Of a stretch of 57,965 nt of DNA, positions 1 through 8,282 are shown piece after piece. Position 1 is the first letter of the stretch, and each line of letters starts with the position of its first letter. The position numbers and the translations under genes are program-made. Location: positions 1 to 57,965 of the forward strand of contig JAILDV010000068.1 in NCBI GenBank assembly GCA_024688885.1, read 5' to 3'. The notes under the pieces were generated by a model. The model was not told where the DNA came from. It saw nothing but the letters and a program-made list of their open reading frames with translations, and made no database searches. The stretch is from Bacteroidaceae bacterium (GTDB taxonomy: Bacteria; Bacteroidota; Bacteroidia; Bacteroidales; Bacteroidaceae).

Positions 1-465
1 GTCACCTTCCTTTGCGGGTTTCTTGAACACGGGGAACACCCGTGAGAAGACGGCGTTCGTGCCCCAGTTCGTCATGTAGCGCGTGTAGGCACGCACCTCA
101 TAGTAGCCCGAGGTGAGCAGGGAGTCCAGCTTGATGTCACCATGAGAGACGCCCAAGGAGTCAACGGGGTACTTGCACGTCCTGACGATGTCACCGCTGG
201 GGTTGAGCAGCTCCACGTACAGCACCTTGCTCAAATCAGAGGGATGCCCGTTGTCCGTCCTCGTCACGTATGCCTTGAACCAGAGTGTCTCGTTCTCGAA
301 GTAGCCCATGTTGTCGAAGTGCAGGTACACCTTCTCCTGCGGCAACACCTTGCTGAAGTTCATCGCCTTCTGGATGTACGACAGGATGCGCGCCGTCTCC
401 TCGCTCTGCGCATGGAGAGAGGACACGAAAAACAACTGAATGACTACCCAAAGCAACAACTTCAT
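1..465 (-). CDS. MG2-type large surface protein, N-terminal part (partial at window edge)
   Basis: The reading frame is open from an ATG at 465 to the window edge (155 codons), so the gene continues outside. It begins with a typical signal peptide (MKLLLWVVIQLFF...SLHAQ) and then carries the segment QEKVYLHFDNMGYFENETLW, which I recognise from Bacteroidota proteins that start with an alpha-2-macroglobulin-like MG2 beta-sandwich and often end with a TonB-receptor-plug domain. Such proteins are exported and work at the outer membrane; the exact role is unknown. It starts 17 bp after the stop of the small lipoprotein gene upstream (483-1031) and has no promoter of its own that I can see, so it probably belongs to the same operon. 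The family call is fairly safe; the function is not known. Confidence 0.7.
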   Translation of the reverse strand, partial: MKLLLWVVIQLFFVSSLHAQSEETARILSYIQKAMNFSKVLPQEKVYLHFDNMGYFENETLWFKAYVTRTDNGHPSDLSKVLYVELLNPSGDIVRTCKYPVDSLGVSHGDIKLDSLLTSGYYEVRAYTRYMTNWGTNAVFSRVFPVFKKPAKEGD

Positions 466-482
466 AGACTTGTTTTCACTAA

Positions 483-1031
483 CTAATTGTATATACGATT
501 AGGTATGAATGCCGTAAAAGGGGTCGTACTACCATCATCCTCCAACAAATTACCTGTAGCATACAAAATGTATCTTCCAGGTAAAGTAACAGTCTCATCT
601 GGTGCCAAGAAAACATCGTCGACAATAAAACTTGATTCTGATGAGATGTATATATATGATGAGACTTTAGGTGTTCCATTTATTCTTTGTATATCCACCC
701 AGATGTCGGCTTCCACATAATTGCCACTGTAAAGAGATGGGTCTATGGCTGTAAATGGACTATGTTGAAAATCTGATGAGTAGAAAATAGAATTAGGATA
801 AAAATACATCTCATGGAATTCTGTGATAACTGTATCTGGCACATTGATATAAACAGGTGCAGGGCCCCCACTTCCAGGGTCACCCCCACCTAACCTTGTT
901 CCCATTTCTGCCAATGTGTACATGTCGCTGTCATAGTTATCGTCATCCTGACTGCAAGAAGCAAGCAGGACCATCGTGGTTGTTACGAATAACGTGGCAA
1001 ATATACCACAATAGTTTTTAATTTTACGCAT
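483..1031 (-). CDS. small lipoprotein sharing its leader with the gene at 3503-4330
   Basis: A 182-residue predicted lipoprotein of unknown function. The signal peptide ends in the lipobox LLASC, with Cys26 as the lipidated residue, followed by SQDDDNYDSDMY. This leader is almost the same, at protein and DNA level, as that of the gene at 3503-4330, but everything after it differs: here a Gly-rich stretch (GTRLGGGDPGSGGPAP, residues about 44-59) and then a beta-rich domain with no cysteines. The Gly-rich linker and beta-rich body suggest an outer-surface or periplasmic domain. It lies 98 bp after the O-antigen-ligase-like gene and 17 bp before the MG2-type gene, and I see no separate promoter. 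I do not recognise the mature domain. Confidence 0.75.
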   Translation of the reverse strand: MRKIKNYCGIFATLFVTTTMVLLASCSQDDDNYDSDMYTLAEMGTRLGGGDPGSGGPAPVYINVPDTVITEFHEMYFYPNSIFYSSDFQHSPFTAIDPSLYSGNYVEADIWVDIQRINGTPKVSSYIYISSESSFIVDDVFLAPDETVTLPGRYILYATGNLLEDDGSTTPFTAFIPNRIYN

Positions 1032-1129
1032 GATTTTTTGTTTTTTGAATTATAAGTTAATAAATTCTAAATCTTGGTCTTAATGATTGATATTTAGATA
1101 AAAAAGGTATTCCTCGTCGCTTTTTTGAT

Positions 1130-2731
1130 TCAATTTACCCCCCGAACTCGCAAATTCCAAGCAGAATCTCTAATAGCGATAACTTCTTCGGAAGGAACTT
1201 TAATTTGTTTGGAGAGTATTTCTTGAGCGATTTGAGTGGCATGCACCGTATCCGATAAATTTAAATATAACGACATCATCGCCTCTAATGGGACTAATCT
1301 ACATGGAATCATATTCGATGCATGTCGATATGTAGATAAGGCTTGAAGCGGCATCCCCATATTTGCATAATTGTCAGCAATAAGAAGTTGTACATCATAA
1401 TCATTGTATAAGGCTTTGCACCTTTTTGCTATTTCTTGACTTTCTTTATATCGATTAGAATAATTGAGTTCCACAGAATAATTGTATAGGAAAAGAGGAT
1501 TGTATTTCATTTCTGGCATCATGGAGGCATAATGTGATAACATCTTTTCAGACTGACCATCAAGGGAATGTCTATATATTTCTGCCCATTTTATATCCAG
1601 AAGCATCATTCGTAATACAACAATTAAAACAACACACAAAAAAGAAGATAGTAATATACGGAAAGGAGAGGAACTAACAACTTTCATATAAGAAGATAAT
1701 GAAAAAGAAAAAACAATCACCAAAGAAGTCAAAAAACATACGAGTGCATAATGAAATGGATAGGAAAATGTTCCAAGGATTATTACGGATACAAGAATTG
1801 ATAATCCAATGGAAGCAAATCTCCCTCTAAATTGTAATAAATTTCTACATAAAAGGAATACAAATACAGTAATCATTAATAGCCCTATAATGCCGAAGTT
1901 CACAGCGATCTTAATCCACTCATTAAAGGGGTGTATTACATTATCAGCCAACATCATATAGGATGAGTTTGGATGTTTGACAAAATATGCGGCTTGATAG
2001 TCCATGTATACAGTCTGAAATCCGTATATACCATGCCCAATGAATGGTCTTTCACAGAAAATATCCCAACATATGTTCCATATGAGGATACGTCCATCAG
2101 CAGAATCTTTTTTTAATATATAGAGTCCATAAATAGAAATAATAAACACAATAAAGAGGCTTACGAGAAACTTTCTGTGAGATTTCAAATAGTTGACAAC
2201 TTTTGATTCTATTACCGACATTACGATAACAGTTGAAAATACAGATAACGTGCCACTTCGTGATTCTGAAAGAACTATCGTCAAAAACGTTATGAAACAA
2301 GAAAACATGAATGATAGTCTCAATCGTTTTGAAAAAGATTTCTGGAAACACAAAAATAACGGGTATGGGAATAATAGACACAACACAGCGACAAAACCCG
2401 CAGGGTTCTCAAAAGAACCAGTGATAGGGAAAGCAATATGGCGAGACAATATAAGTTCTTCATATTGAGCAAGTCCTTGAAAGGATAACATAAGGCATAA
2501 TAAGGACACTCCAATACAAAAGTGTATTGAGCGGATGCTTGCAAACAAAACCATTAAACCTGATGGGCGTAATGAGCATATAATCAAGAGTAAAAGCGAC
2601 AGAACGACAACAAAATAGAATTTGACGTCATTCTCTATATTAACAAAACACTTAGAGGTGAGGAATGCACCTCCAAGTATTATTATCAGTATGTAATATG
2701 TAAAAAAAATTTTCACGTATAAAAAAATCAA
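1130..2731 (-). CDS. O-antigen ligase/polymerase-like membrane protein with TPR-like C-terminus
   Basis: 533 residues. The N-terminal two thirds hold about 10-12 hydrophobic segments; between two of them is a large periplasmic loop with the features of the Wzy_C/O-antigen ligase family (GHGIYGFQTVYMDY... then HPFNEWIKIAVNFGIIG, where the His and Asn-Glu-Trp are typical). The last about 170 residues are soluble and helical, resembling TPR repeats (SHYASMMPEMKYNPLFLYNY; NRYKESQEIAKRCKALY). Family members join glycan chains to lipid carriers or proteins on the periplasmic face of the inner membrane; no other glycan gene is nearby, so the substrate is open. Its start overlaps the stop of the preceding gene by 4 bp (ATGA), pointing to translational coupling. 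Confidence 0.75.
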   Translation of the reverse strand: MIFLYVKIFFTYYILIIILGGAFLTSKCFVNIENDVKFYFVVVLSLLLLIICSLRPSGLMVLFASIRSIHFCIGVSLLCLMLSFQGLAQYEELILSRHIAFPITGSFENPAGFVAVLCLLFPYPLFLCFQKSFSKRLRLSFMFSCFITFLTIVLSESRSGTLSVFSTVIVMSVIESKVVNYLKSHRKFLVSLFIVFIISIYGLYILKKDSADGRILIWNICWDIFCERPFIGHGIYGFQTVYMDYQAAYFVKHPNSSYMMLADNVIHPFNEWIKIAVNFGIIGLLMITVFVFLLCRNLLQFRGRFASIGLSILVSVIILGTFSYPFHYALVCFLTSLVIVFSFSLSSYMKVVSSSPFRILLSSFLCVVLIVVLRMMLLDIKWAEIYRHSLDGQSEKMLSHYASMMPEMKYNPLFLYNYSVELNYSNRYKESQEIAKRCKALYNDYDVQLLIADNYANMGMPLQALSTYRHASNMIPCRLVPLEAMMSLYLNLSDTVHATQIAQEILSKQIKVPSEEVIAIRDSAWNLRVRGVN

Positions 2732-3513
2732 TTCATTGATTGCATGGTCATCTCTCTTGTATAGATGAATAACGGGTTGAAAGCGATGTGTTTACACGCT
2801 TCCTCTACATACTTAATAATATTTCTTTCTTCATTTGTGTCAATAAGGAAAAGCATCAGAATAGGAAGTGGCGTATGCAATCGAAATAATTCTACGCAAT
2901 AGCAGGCATCATAGGATGAGAAGATGCTACAACTCCTTAACGCAACTCCATTGTATTGGATTTTCTCAAAAAAGGGAAGTTTTATAATAAACCCCAATTC
3001 TGCATTGGATTGCTCAAGCCATCCGCAACTTCTGTACTTTTTAACGTAATCTGTAGCATTCCATTCAAACTCAAGACTCTCATCATACCAATTTGTCCAT
3101 GGGACGCCATAGTTGTTGCGCAGTATCCCATCGAAATAGGTCTGATAATTATCAAGAGTCCTATTGGCGACATGGGGCAGATCTTCTGTATAGCCAAATG
3201 GCTGTTTGTAACCTTTGATATAATTAAGAACGATGCAACAACCTGCCGACATTTGGACTGCCATGTCGGAAAGGAAAACTGCTTGGGTCTTACTGATATC
3301 TGGGTCTCCAAAAGAGAAGTGAGCGACATCGGGTCTTGACCTTCTGTCATGTAGGTATATGATTTCTGATTCAGAGAAAGAAACCCGAATACCAAGTCTC
3401 TCTGCAGAAATTCTCTTGTATTCTTTGTAAGTGGTATCAGCAAAAGTGTGACATGCCCCCCAAAGTACTATTATGAGAAGAATAGTTCTGTAGCCATAAG
3501 TTTTAGTCTTCAT
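2728..3513 (-). CDS. exported protein of unknown function
   Basis: 261 residues with an N-terminal signal peptide (residues about 1-25, hydrophobic TILLIIVLWGACHTFA). There is no lipobox. The mature part is mixed alpha/beta with several aromatic residues and scattered cysteines (for example SAGCCIVLNYIKG and SSYDACYCVELFRL), so it may form disulfides in the periplasm. I recognise no family. It overlaps the upstream C39-like gene by 11 bp and the downstream O-antigen-ligase-like gene by 4 bp, so the three products are probably made together, and this one may serve the same envelope process. Confidence 0.65.
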   Translation of the reverse strand: MKTKTYGYRTILLIIVLWGACHTFADTTYKEYKRISAERLGIRVSFSESEIIYLHDRRSRPDVAHFSFGDPDISKTQAVFLSDMAVQMSAGCCIVLNYIKGYKQPFGYTEDLPHVANRTLDNYQTYFDGILRNNYGVPWTNWYDESLEFEWNATDYVKKYRSCGWLEQSNAELGFIIKLPFFEKIQYNGVALRSCSIFSSYDACYCVELFRLHTPLPILMLFLIDTNEERNIIKYVEEACKHIAFNPLFIYTREMTMQSMN

Positions 3514-4330
3514 GATAACTGCCTTTAAATGGATATATAGATGTCATTTGATCGCTTTGAATACTTCCAGAGCCATTGCTGGAACTAGAATGGTCTTCAT
3601 ACGAGATGGTCGCACCTCCACTATGAAAGGTTACATTTGTAACGTTAACCGCATGATCACACTTTCCAGTTTTTGGGATTAACATGACACATTTATTAGG
3701 AATAAAATTCGTGTCAGAAGGTAGTGCCGCTAATGTAGTTGCATTAGTAAAACACCGTATTATTGGACCGACATGTGAACTGGCAACACCTCCGTTGTTT
3801 CTCCAATTTGGATCGTACAAATCACATTTTGCGACGGCTGCATCATAAGAAGGTGCACCTTGTCCCATATGTGCTACCGCTGCTGGGACACAATCAGGAA
3901 CAATGGAAGAGGATTCAGGGTCTCCTTTTTTCATTCTAACCAGACGTTTGGAGGAATTAGCGTTGATTATTGAATTTGAATATTCAAACCTACTTTTCAC
4001 CAAGTTAAATAAAGAATCCGAGATGTTAACATCTTCACCACATGAGGCCTTTATAATATATCTGTTCTTTATAAAAGTCACCCCCATCCGTTCTTCTGCG
4101 AGAGCCATTATCTTATAGTCTTCTTTTGTCCATTTTTCACTGTCATATGTAGATATTTCAAGATACTTATTGGAGAATCCTCGTGTGCCTATATTTATAT
4201 CTAGTTTGTTGGATTTGTACATGTCGCTGTCATAATTGTCATCATCCTGACTGCAAGAGGCAAGCAGGACCATAGTAGTTGTTACGAATAACGTGGCGAA
4301 GATGCCACAAAAATTTGAAATTTTTCTCAT
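3503..4330 (-). CDS. lipoprotein with C39/papain-like cysteine peptidase fold (tentative)
   Basis: 275 residues. The leader ends in LLASC (Cys26 lipidated) and is nearly identical to that of the 483-1031 product. Residues about 140-255 look like a C39-type papain-fold domain: VPDCVPAAVAHM places a Cys (147) at the start of a helix, GKCDHAVNVTNV supplies a His (226) on a strand, and SYEDHSSSS supplies an Asp (246), the order Cys-His-Asp found in these peptidases. The usual Gln before the Cys is not obvious, so activity is uncertain. It is the first gene of an operon reading to lower coordinates; its promoter is at 4548-4577, leaving a leader of about 210 nt. A processing enzyme for an exported peptide or protein is one possibility. 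It could also be a non-catalytic relative. Confidence 0.55.
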   Translation of the reverse strand: MRKISNFCGIFATLFVTTTMVLLASCSQDDDNYDSDMYKSNKLDINIGTRGFSNKYLEISTYDSEKWTKEDYKIMALAEERMGVTFIKNRYIIKASCGEDVNISDSLFNLVKSRFEYSNSIINANSSKRLVRMKKGDPESSSIVPDCVPAAVAHMGQGAPSYDAAVAKCDLYDPNWRNNGGVASSHVGPIIRCFTNATTLAALPSDTNFIPNKCVMLIPKTGKCDHAVNVTNVTFHSGGATISYEDHSSSSNGSGSIQSDQMTSIYPFKGSYHED

Positions 4331-4547
4331 AATGAATTGTTGTTTTTAAGTGATTAATGTTTTTATAAAGGTTCAAAATGAATTTGTTAACTGTCAACTT
4401 CATTTCTTTACTGTTTTTAGTTGTTTTGGTATATAAGTTTTTTTGATTGTTGTTGCTTTCCATTTGTATATTCCCCTTTTTTCGGAAAATGTATAACAAA
4501 TACACAACTTTTTTAGGGAAAGGAGTGTTATTTAACTTTTCGTGCGA

Positions 4548-4577
4548 CAAAGATAACAACTTTGGATGAGTTGACAA
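4548..4577 (-). promoter_or_regulatory. Bacteroidota-type promoter for the C39-like operon
   Basis: On the minus strand TTG (4577-4575) is followed after exactly 19 nt by TATCTTTG (4555-4548), the -33/-7 pattern of the primary sigma factor in Bacteroidota. It would start a transcript about 210 nt before the ATG at 4330, an unusually long leader for this genome. Confidence 0.7.
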
Positions 4578-4792
4578 CACCTTAGGTGTGGAAATCTTTC
4601 AGAAATAAATGTTACACGTAAGATATTGAATACAAATGTTTTAACTATCAAAATGTTACAAAAGTGAAAGAAACAGGTGTGGAAAAGTTTACCTCTGCAC
4701 CCAACTTTTTACCTTTGTTGATAACGAAAATTGCACGGAAAACAATGAAAAACGCCTTGCGCGGCGTAAGGGAGGGAGCTACGTGCGCACCG

Positions 4793-4854
4793 TGCGCATG
4801 TCATTTCACGCACCCAGCGCATAATATTTCGTTCTTCCAGCGCATGTTATTTCG
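4793..4854. repeat. three direct repeats, 23-bp period
   Basis: Three related 16-bp words start at 4793, 4816 and 4839, exactly 23 bp apart: TGCGCATGTCATTTCA, AGCGCATAATATTTCG and AGCGCATGTTATTTCG. The shared core is GCGCAT, two bases, then YATTTC or TATTTC. The regular spacing suggests either a decayed tandem repeat or an array of protein-binding sites about two helical turns apart. Confidence 0.65.
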
Positions 4855-5033
4855 CGCTGAAAGGCGATAATTGACACTCAACGAGTTAGGGAAAATGCAG
4901 CTCACAAGTCATTCTTGTGTCTTTTATGATTGCGAAAACATCGAAAAGCGCGAAAACTTGTGCCCATTCTGGGCTCAATTGCCAATGAAGGTCACACAGA
5001 TGATAGTACTAATTTTTCATCACGGATTTAGCT

Positions 5034-6716
5034 CTATAAGTTATCTATGACATCCTCTAAACGAATAGAGGAATCTGAAACCTTGAAACCATTTTTTTTA
5101 AGGTTGAGTTTTCGTTTCTTTACAGCATCCACACCGATGTTGTAAATATTGGAGACGACCGTATTGTTCATCTTCAAACGGATTAACATACAGAGATGGA
5201 TGTCTTCCTCCTTGAAATCCTTGTGCTGCTGGCGAAGTCTTGCTACAAAGCCATTATCTGTGGCATTGAGAAGTTGCTCCATTTCTGTCCAGGTTTCCCT
5301 TGTCATTTGGATTTTTTCCGCTTCGGACAAGGTTTGGGACATGTGGTGCAGTTTTTCCAGAAGTAGTTTCTGAAGAATGGAAAGCGTCATGGCCTTTTGG
5401 CGGATAATATCCCTTTGATGTTGGATTTCCTTCTCATTTTCCATAATCACATGCTCTTTTTCTTGCTGCTCCTGAAGATGTTTTGTGTGTTCAACACGCT
5501 GTGACAAAAGATGGTTGAGACGCTTGTGCCGCTCTACAACAATCCTGTTTCTTGACACATTATATATAAATAAAGCAAGCATAATCAAAAAGAAAATGGT
5601 AGCCCCCAATACCCACTTATTGCGTTCTGCCTCGTGTTGTATCTTCTCTTTCTCTATTTGCTTGGAAAGATTATCTTGATAATATTCATCCTTTTCAAGT
5701 TGGGATAGTAGAAACCTTTCTTCCAGACTTTCGTATGCAGAATCAACATAGGTACTTAAAGAATCGTAGTCATGTATTTGAATGGAAATTTTGGAAAGAT
5801 CGCGATAAGCAAAGTACTTATTCGTCAAATTGGCATCATGACAAACGGACTCAAGTATTTCTTTTGATTTTTCTAATGAATCACATGCCTGATAGCATTG
5901 TGACAAAGTAAGTTTGGAAGATGTAAGTACAATACTATCTGCTGTAACAATTCCTCTTTTAGCATAGCTTAGTGCCTTTTCATTCTCTCCCCTATAGAGA
6001 TAGACATCAGCTATCCCCATAAGCATCTCATTTTGATACTTCAACAAATTGTTCTTCTCGGCTAACTCATAAGCCTTGAAAAAAAAATTCAAAGCACTAT
6101 CTGGCTCCGCAAATGTGAAAAAGCCCACTGCAAGTTGTGCCAATATCAGCACTTCATTGGTAACATCATCATTGATTTTGTGGTAGATATCCAATGCCTT
6201 CTTCGATTGCTGGATGGCATAATCTGGATTGCCCCAAAGTGTGCTGTTGCCAAGTTGCGTATATGCCAAATAGCACGTGTGCCAGTCCTCGCACTCCTCA
6301 CTGCCTTTGATGGCTTGATTCAATAAATCCTCACATTGCTTGGTGCTGTCGCAGGAAGAATAGTAGAGCGCCATGTAGTAGCAACTCTGGGCATAGCGGC
6401 GCAGCAGCGTCATGTCGGAGGTCTGACCTGCATGGGAGGCTTCACGGTAATATTCATAACTGTCCCGAATCAGCGAGTCGCTGTCCACTCCCTTGTCCTG
6501 CCGATTGTCCACATAGGTGCGCAGCAAACCGTACCATGCCTTTTGAGCATCGTTCAGTCTTTGGGGCTGCCCTATGCTGTCCAGACATACCTCGGCACTA
6601 TCCAGCCTTGCGGGCAGACAAGCCTCCGCACGCTCCAGCAGCGCAGTAGCATCACGCTCGCAACCCGTCAGCAGGACCAGCGCCACAATCACCAATAAAA
6701 AGAATCGCAACTTCAT
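5034..6716 (-). CDS. TPR sensor lipoprotein/membrane regulator with C-terminal HTH-like domain
   Basis: 560 residues from ATG 6716; a GTG three codons earlier is in frame but less likely. A lipoprotein-like signal (VLLTGC) is followed by TPR-like helices (residues about 30-345; for example PDSALNFFFKAYELAEKNNL and GENEKALSYAKRGI), one membrane segment (about 370-388, WVLGATIFFLIMLALFIYNV), a coiled coil rich in Glu/Gln/Lys (about 395-460), and a C-terminal helical domain ending in NIYNIGVDAVKKRKLNLKK, which resembles a LuxR/HTH-type DNA-binding helix pair. This TPR-TM-coiled coil-HTH plan is common in Bacteroidota, where such proteins are thought to link envelope signals to transcription. The gene stands alone with its own promoter; no target is obvious, though the C39-like operon lies next to it. 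Confidence 0.75.
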   Translation of the reverse strand: MKLRFFLLVIVALVLLTGCERDATALLERAEACLPARLDSAEVCLDSIGQPQRLNDAQKAWYGLLRTYVDNRQDKGVDSDSLIRDSYEYYREASHAGQTSDMTLLRRYAQSCYYMALYYSSCDSTKQCEDLLNQAIKGSEECEDWHTCYLAYTQLGNSTLWGNPDYAIQQSKKALDIYHKINDDVTNEVLILAQLAVGFFTFAEPDSALNFFFKAYELAEKNNLLKYQNEMLMGIADVYLYRGENEKALSYAKRGIVTADSIVLTSSKLTLSQCYQACDSLEKSKEILESVCHDANLTNKYFAYRDLSKISIQIHDYDSLSTYVDSAYESLEERFLLSQLEKDEYYQDNLSKQIEKEKIQHEAERNKWVLGATIFFLIMLALFIYNVSRNRIVVERHKRLNHLLSQRVEHTKHLQEQQEKEHVIMENEKEIQHQRDIIRQKAMTLSILQKLLLEKLHHMSQTLSEAEKIQMTRETWTEMEQLLNATDNGFVARLRQQHKDFKEEDIHLCMLIRLKMNNTVVSNIYNIGVDAVKKRKLNLKKNGFKVSDSSIRLEDVIDNL

Positions 6717-6747
6717 AGTCACCACATCAACTTTTCATTTGATGCCA

Positions 6748-6778
6748 CAAAGATAGTGATTTTTTGGCTCACCTGCAA
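6748..6778 (-). promoter_or_regulatory. promoter of the TPR regulator gene
   Basis: Minus strand TTG (6778-6776), 20-nt spacer, TATCTTTG (6755-6748). The predicted transcript begins about 25 nt before the ATG at 6716, which supports that start codon. Confidence 0.7.
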
Positions 6779-6889
6779 AATCCTGTGTGTGGATTTGAAA
6801 AAAGAAAAACAGAACGTAGAGTTTAATCCGTCAAATTCGTAGTTAAAAAACACTCGCAACTAATAAAACCACAGATTTATAATTTTCAA

Positions 6890-6995
6890 CCACGAATTAC
6901 ACGAATTTCACGAATTAGGAGAGCCTTGGCGGCTCTTGGGAAACCATCCGGACGGGGCTTTCGCCAAGAAAGCCAAAAATTCGTGTAATTCGTGG
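6890..6995. repeat. inverted repeat with 19-bp perfect arms
   Basis: Left arm 6890-6908 (CCACGAATTACACGAATTT) and right arm 6977-6995 are perfect reverse complements, with 68 bp between them that contain a small GAGCC/GGCTC hairpin and GC-rich sequence. The CGAATTACACGAATT wording is common between genes in Bacteroidota. Probably a small non-autonomous element or a dispersed hairpin. Confidence 0.75.
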
Positions 6996-7353
6996 TCAAA
7001 AAATCTGTTTAATCCGTTCAATCCGCTCAATCGTTCCGCAGGAACTTGTTTATATAAAAACATACCCCTTTGGGATGATTAAGCTGATTCAGCAGATTTA
7101 TGGGATTTATCCAAATCCACACACAGGGTTTTACTGGTGAGCAAATAAAAATAGGATTCTGATAGATTTTGAATAGATTTTGTATGATTTGACTACGTCG
7201 AGCTAAAGGTTCTGCCTCGGAGAGGCAACCCCAAAGACACGTTTTTGTTATATCGAACTCACGTTAATTACGAAATCATCCAGAGCACAGAAGGAACGCC
7301 GTACGCAGCACTAAATGATTGTGGCAAGTTTTGTGTGTGAGACCCCGTTGGGT

Positions 7354-7410
7354 GTATGGGTGAGATACCAACACCTGTATGGGTGAGACACCGACACCTG
7401 TATGGGTGAG
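7354..7410. repeat. 23-bp minisatellite, about three units
   Basis: The word GTATGGGTGAGA(T/C)ACC recurs at 7354, 7377 and 7400, a period of exactly 23 bp, with ACACCT linking units 2 and 3. It lies in non-coding sequence. Confidence 0.8.
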
Positions 7411-7665
7411 ATACCTCGATAGCCGTGGGCGAGCAAATGGAGAGTGGCAGGATAGGTTTAGTGCTAACCCTAATGGAGCACCAAGAGTAATATGAAACAA
7501 AATTGGATGAAAATGTGTAATGGTAATGGTTTAAGGCAAGACAAAGATAAGCCATGCGGAATGTGCACTTTGGAGGAATCGTCACCCCCGCTCCCCCTTT
7601 CACGACATCATCGCTCCCCCCTTCACGACATCGCCACGCCGCTCTCTCGGACTTCGGCACTTTGC

Positions 7666-7762
7666 AAATATTGTCACTTTTCGGGGCAAGAATGACAATA
7701 TTGTCACTTTTTCAAATAAAATGACAATATTTAGGGAACACGGAATAATGGTCGTAACTTTG
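7666..7762 (+). promoter_or_regulatory. palindrome cluster and orphan promoter-like box
   Basis: A 14-bp perfect palindrome TGACAATATTGTCA (7693-7706) is flanked by a half-copy AAATATTGTCA (7666-7676) and by TGACAATATTT (7722-7732). A TAACTTTG box on the plus strand follows at 7755-7762, but no gene follows on the plus strand before the antisense PIN gene. It resembles an operator-promoter region that has lost its gene. Confidence 0.45.
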
Positions 7763-7871
7763 CAGCGAAATCAAAAACTTAAAACTAAAAGTGGAAAGTA
7801 AAAGTTACCGAAGAAAAGGGTTGTGCCGATGGCGCCAAAAGAAAAAGAAGAGAATGAATTCCCAAAGCGTA

Positions 7872-8282
7872 TTAAATGTGTGCTGCCAAATACTCTCCGG
7901 CTGTCATTACTGGTATTTTGGAATTGGCAAAATCCTTTTTATTACGAGTAATTATTGCTTCTGCCTTTGCCGTCAGCGCAGAATAGTACTGCAAGGCATC
8001 TTCAAAATCGGCAAATTGAGAAACGAGGGATTCATCAACAGTCCTCTCATTGGCAGTTGTAACTCGTGAAAGCAAACGGAAATTATTAAGAAGTCTCCTC
8101 ACTTCTTCCGGACCATGCTTACGCAGCAAAAAGGATGCTGTTGCATAGGTCATTGGGGACACAAGCAATTGCACTTTCTTGTTGTATGCCATCGTGAACA
8201 GACGCACGGCATCATAACAAAATGGTTCACGCTTGTCAAGCAAGTCTATCACAATGTTTGTGTCAAGAAACAGTTTTTTCAT
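7872..8282 (-). CDS. PIN-domain toxin, VapC type
   Basis: 136 residues. The start MKKLFLDTNIVIDLLDKREP is a classic PIN domain opening, with Asp7 as the first metal ligand. A second acidic cluster, DFEDALQYYSA (residues about 92-102), and a late Asp in TRNKKDF complete the metal-binding set of this ribonuclease fold. VapC-type toxins cut RNA, often tRNA or rRNA, and are held in check by a partner. Its ATG overlaps the end of the antitoxin gene by 4 bp, the normal arrangement for such a pair. Length is normal (about 130-140 residues), and all key acids seem present, so the toxin is probably active. Confidence 0.85.
   Translation of the reverse strand: MKKLFLDTNIVIDLLDKREPFCYDAVRLFTMAYNKKVQLLVSPMTYATASFLLRKHGPEEVRRLLNNFRLLSRVTTANERTVDESLVSQFADFEDALQYYSALTAKAEAIITRNKKDFANSKIPVMTAGEYLAAHI

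Larger units (their letters stand above)
4331..5033. other. 703-bp non-coding region with 23-bp-period direct repeats
   Basis: This region separates the C39-like operon from the TPR regulator gene. It holds the operon promoter at 4548-4577, its AT-rich leader (4331-4540), and a GC-rich stretch at 4750-4870 with three direct repeats (listed separately). Short open frames here have no coding character. I see no terminator-like hairpin and no RNA gene. Confidence 0.6.
6726..7871. other. 1.1-kb non-coding region rich in repeats
   Basis: No convincing gene lies here. It contains the promoter of the TPR gene, a 19-bp perfect inverted repeat (6890-6995), a three-unit 23-bp minisatellite (7354-7410), two copies of the word TTCACGACATC near 7600-7632, a 14-bp palindrome with flanking half-copies (7666-7732) and an orphan promoter-like -7 box at 7755. 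The frame read on the minus strand at 7268-7660 has no recognisable protein content. It looks like an area of decayed inserts. Confidence 0.6.

Noticed and set aside
4664-4870. 68-codon frame on the plus strand with Cys/His residues
   Set aside because: It overlaps the 23-bp direct repeats, has no promoter and no recognisable protein content.
7268-7660. 130-codon frame on the minus strand
   Set aside because: It runs through the 23-bp minisatellite, and codon use and product look random.
7872-8069. plus-strand frame from the orphan promoter at 7755
   Set aside because: It is antisense to the PIN toxin gene over most of its length and lacks any known domain.
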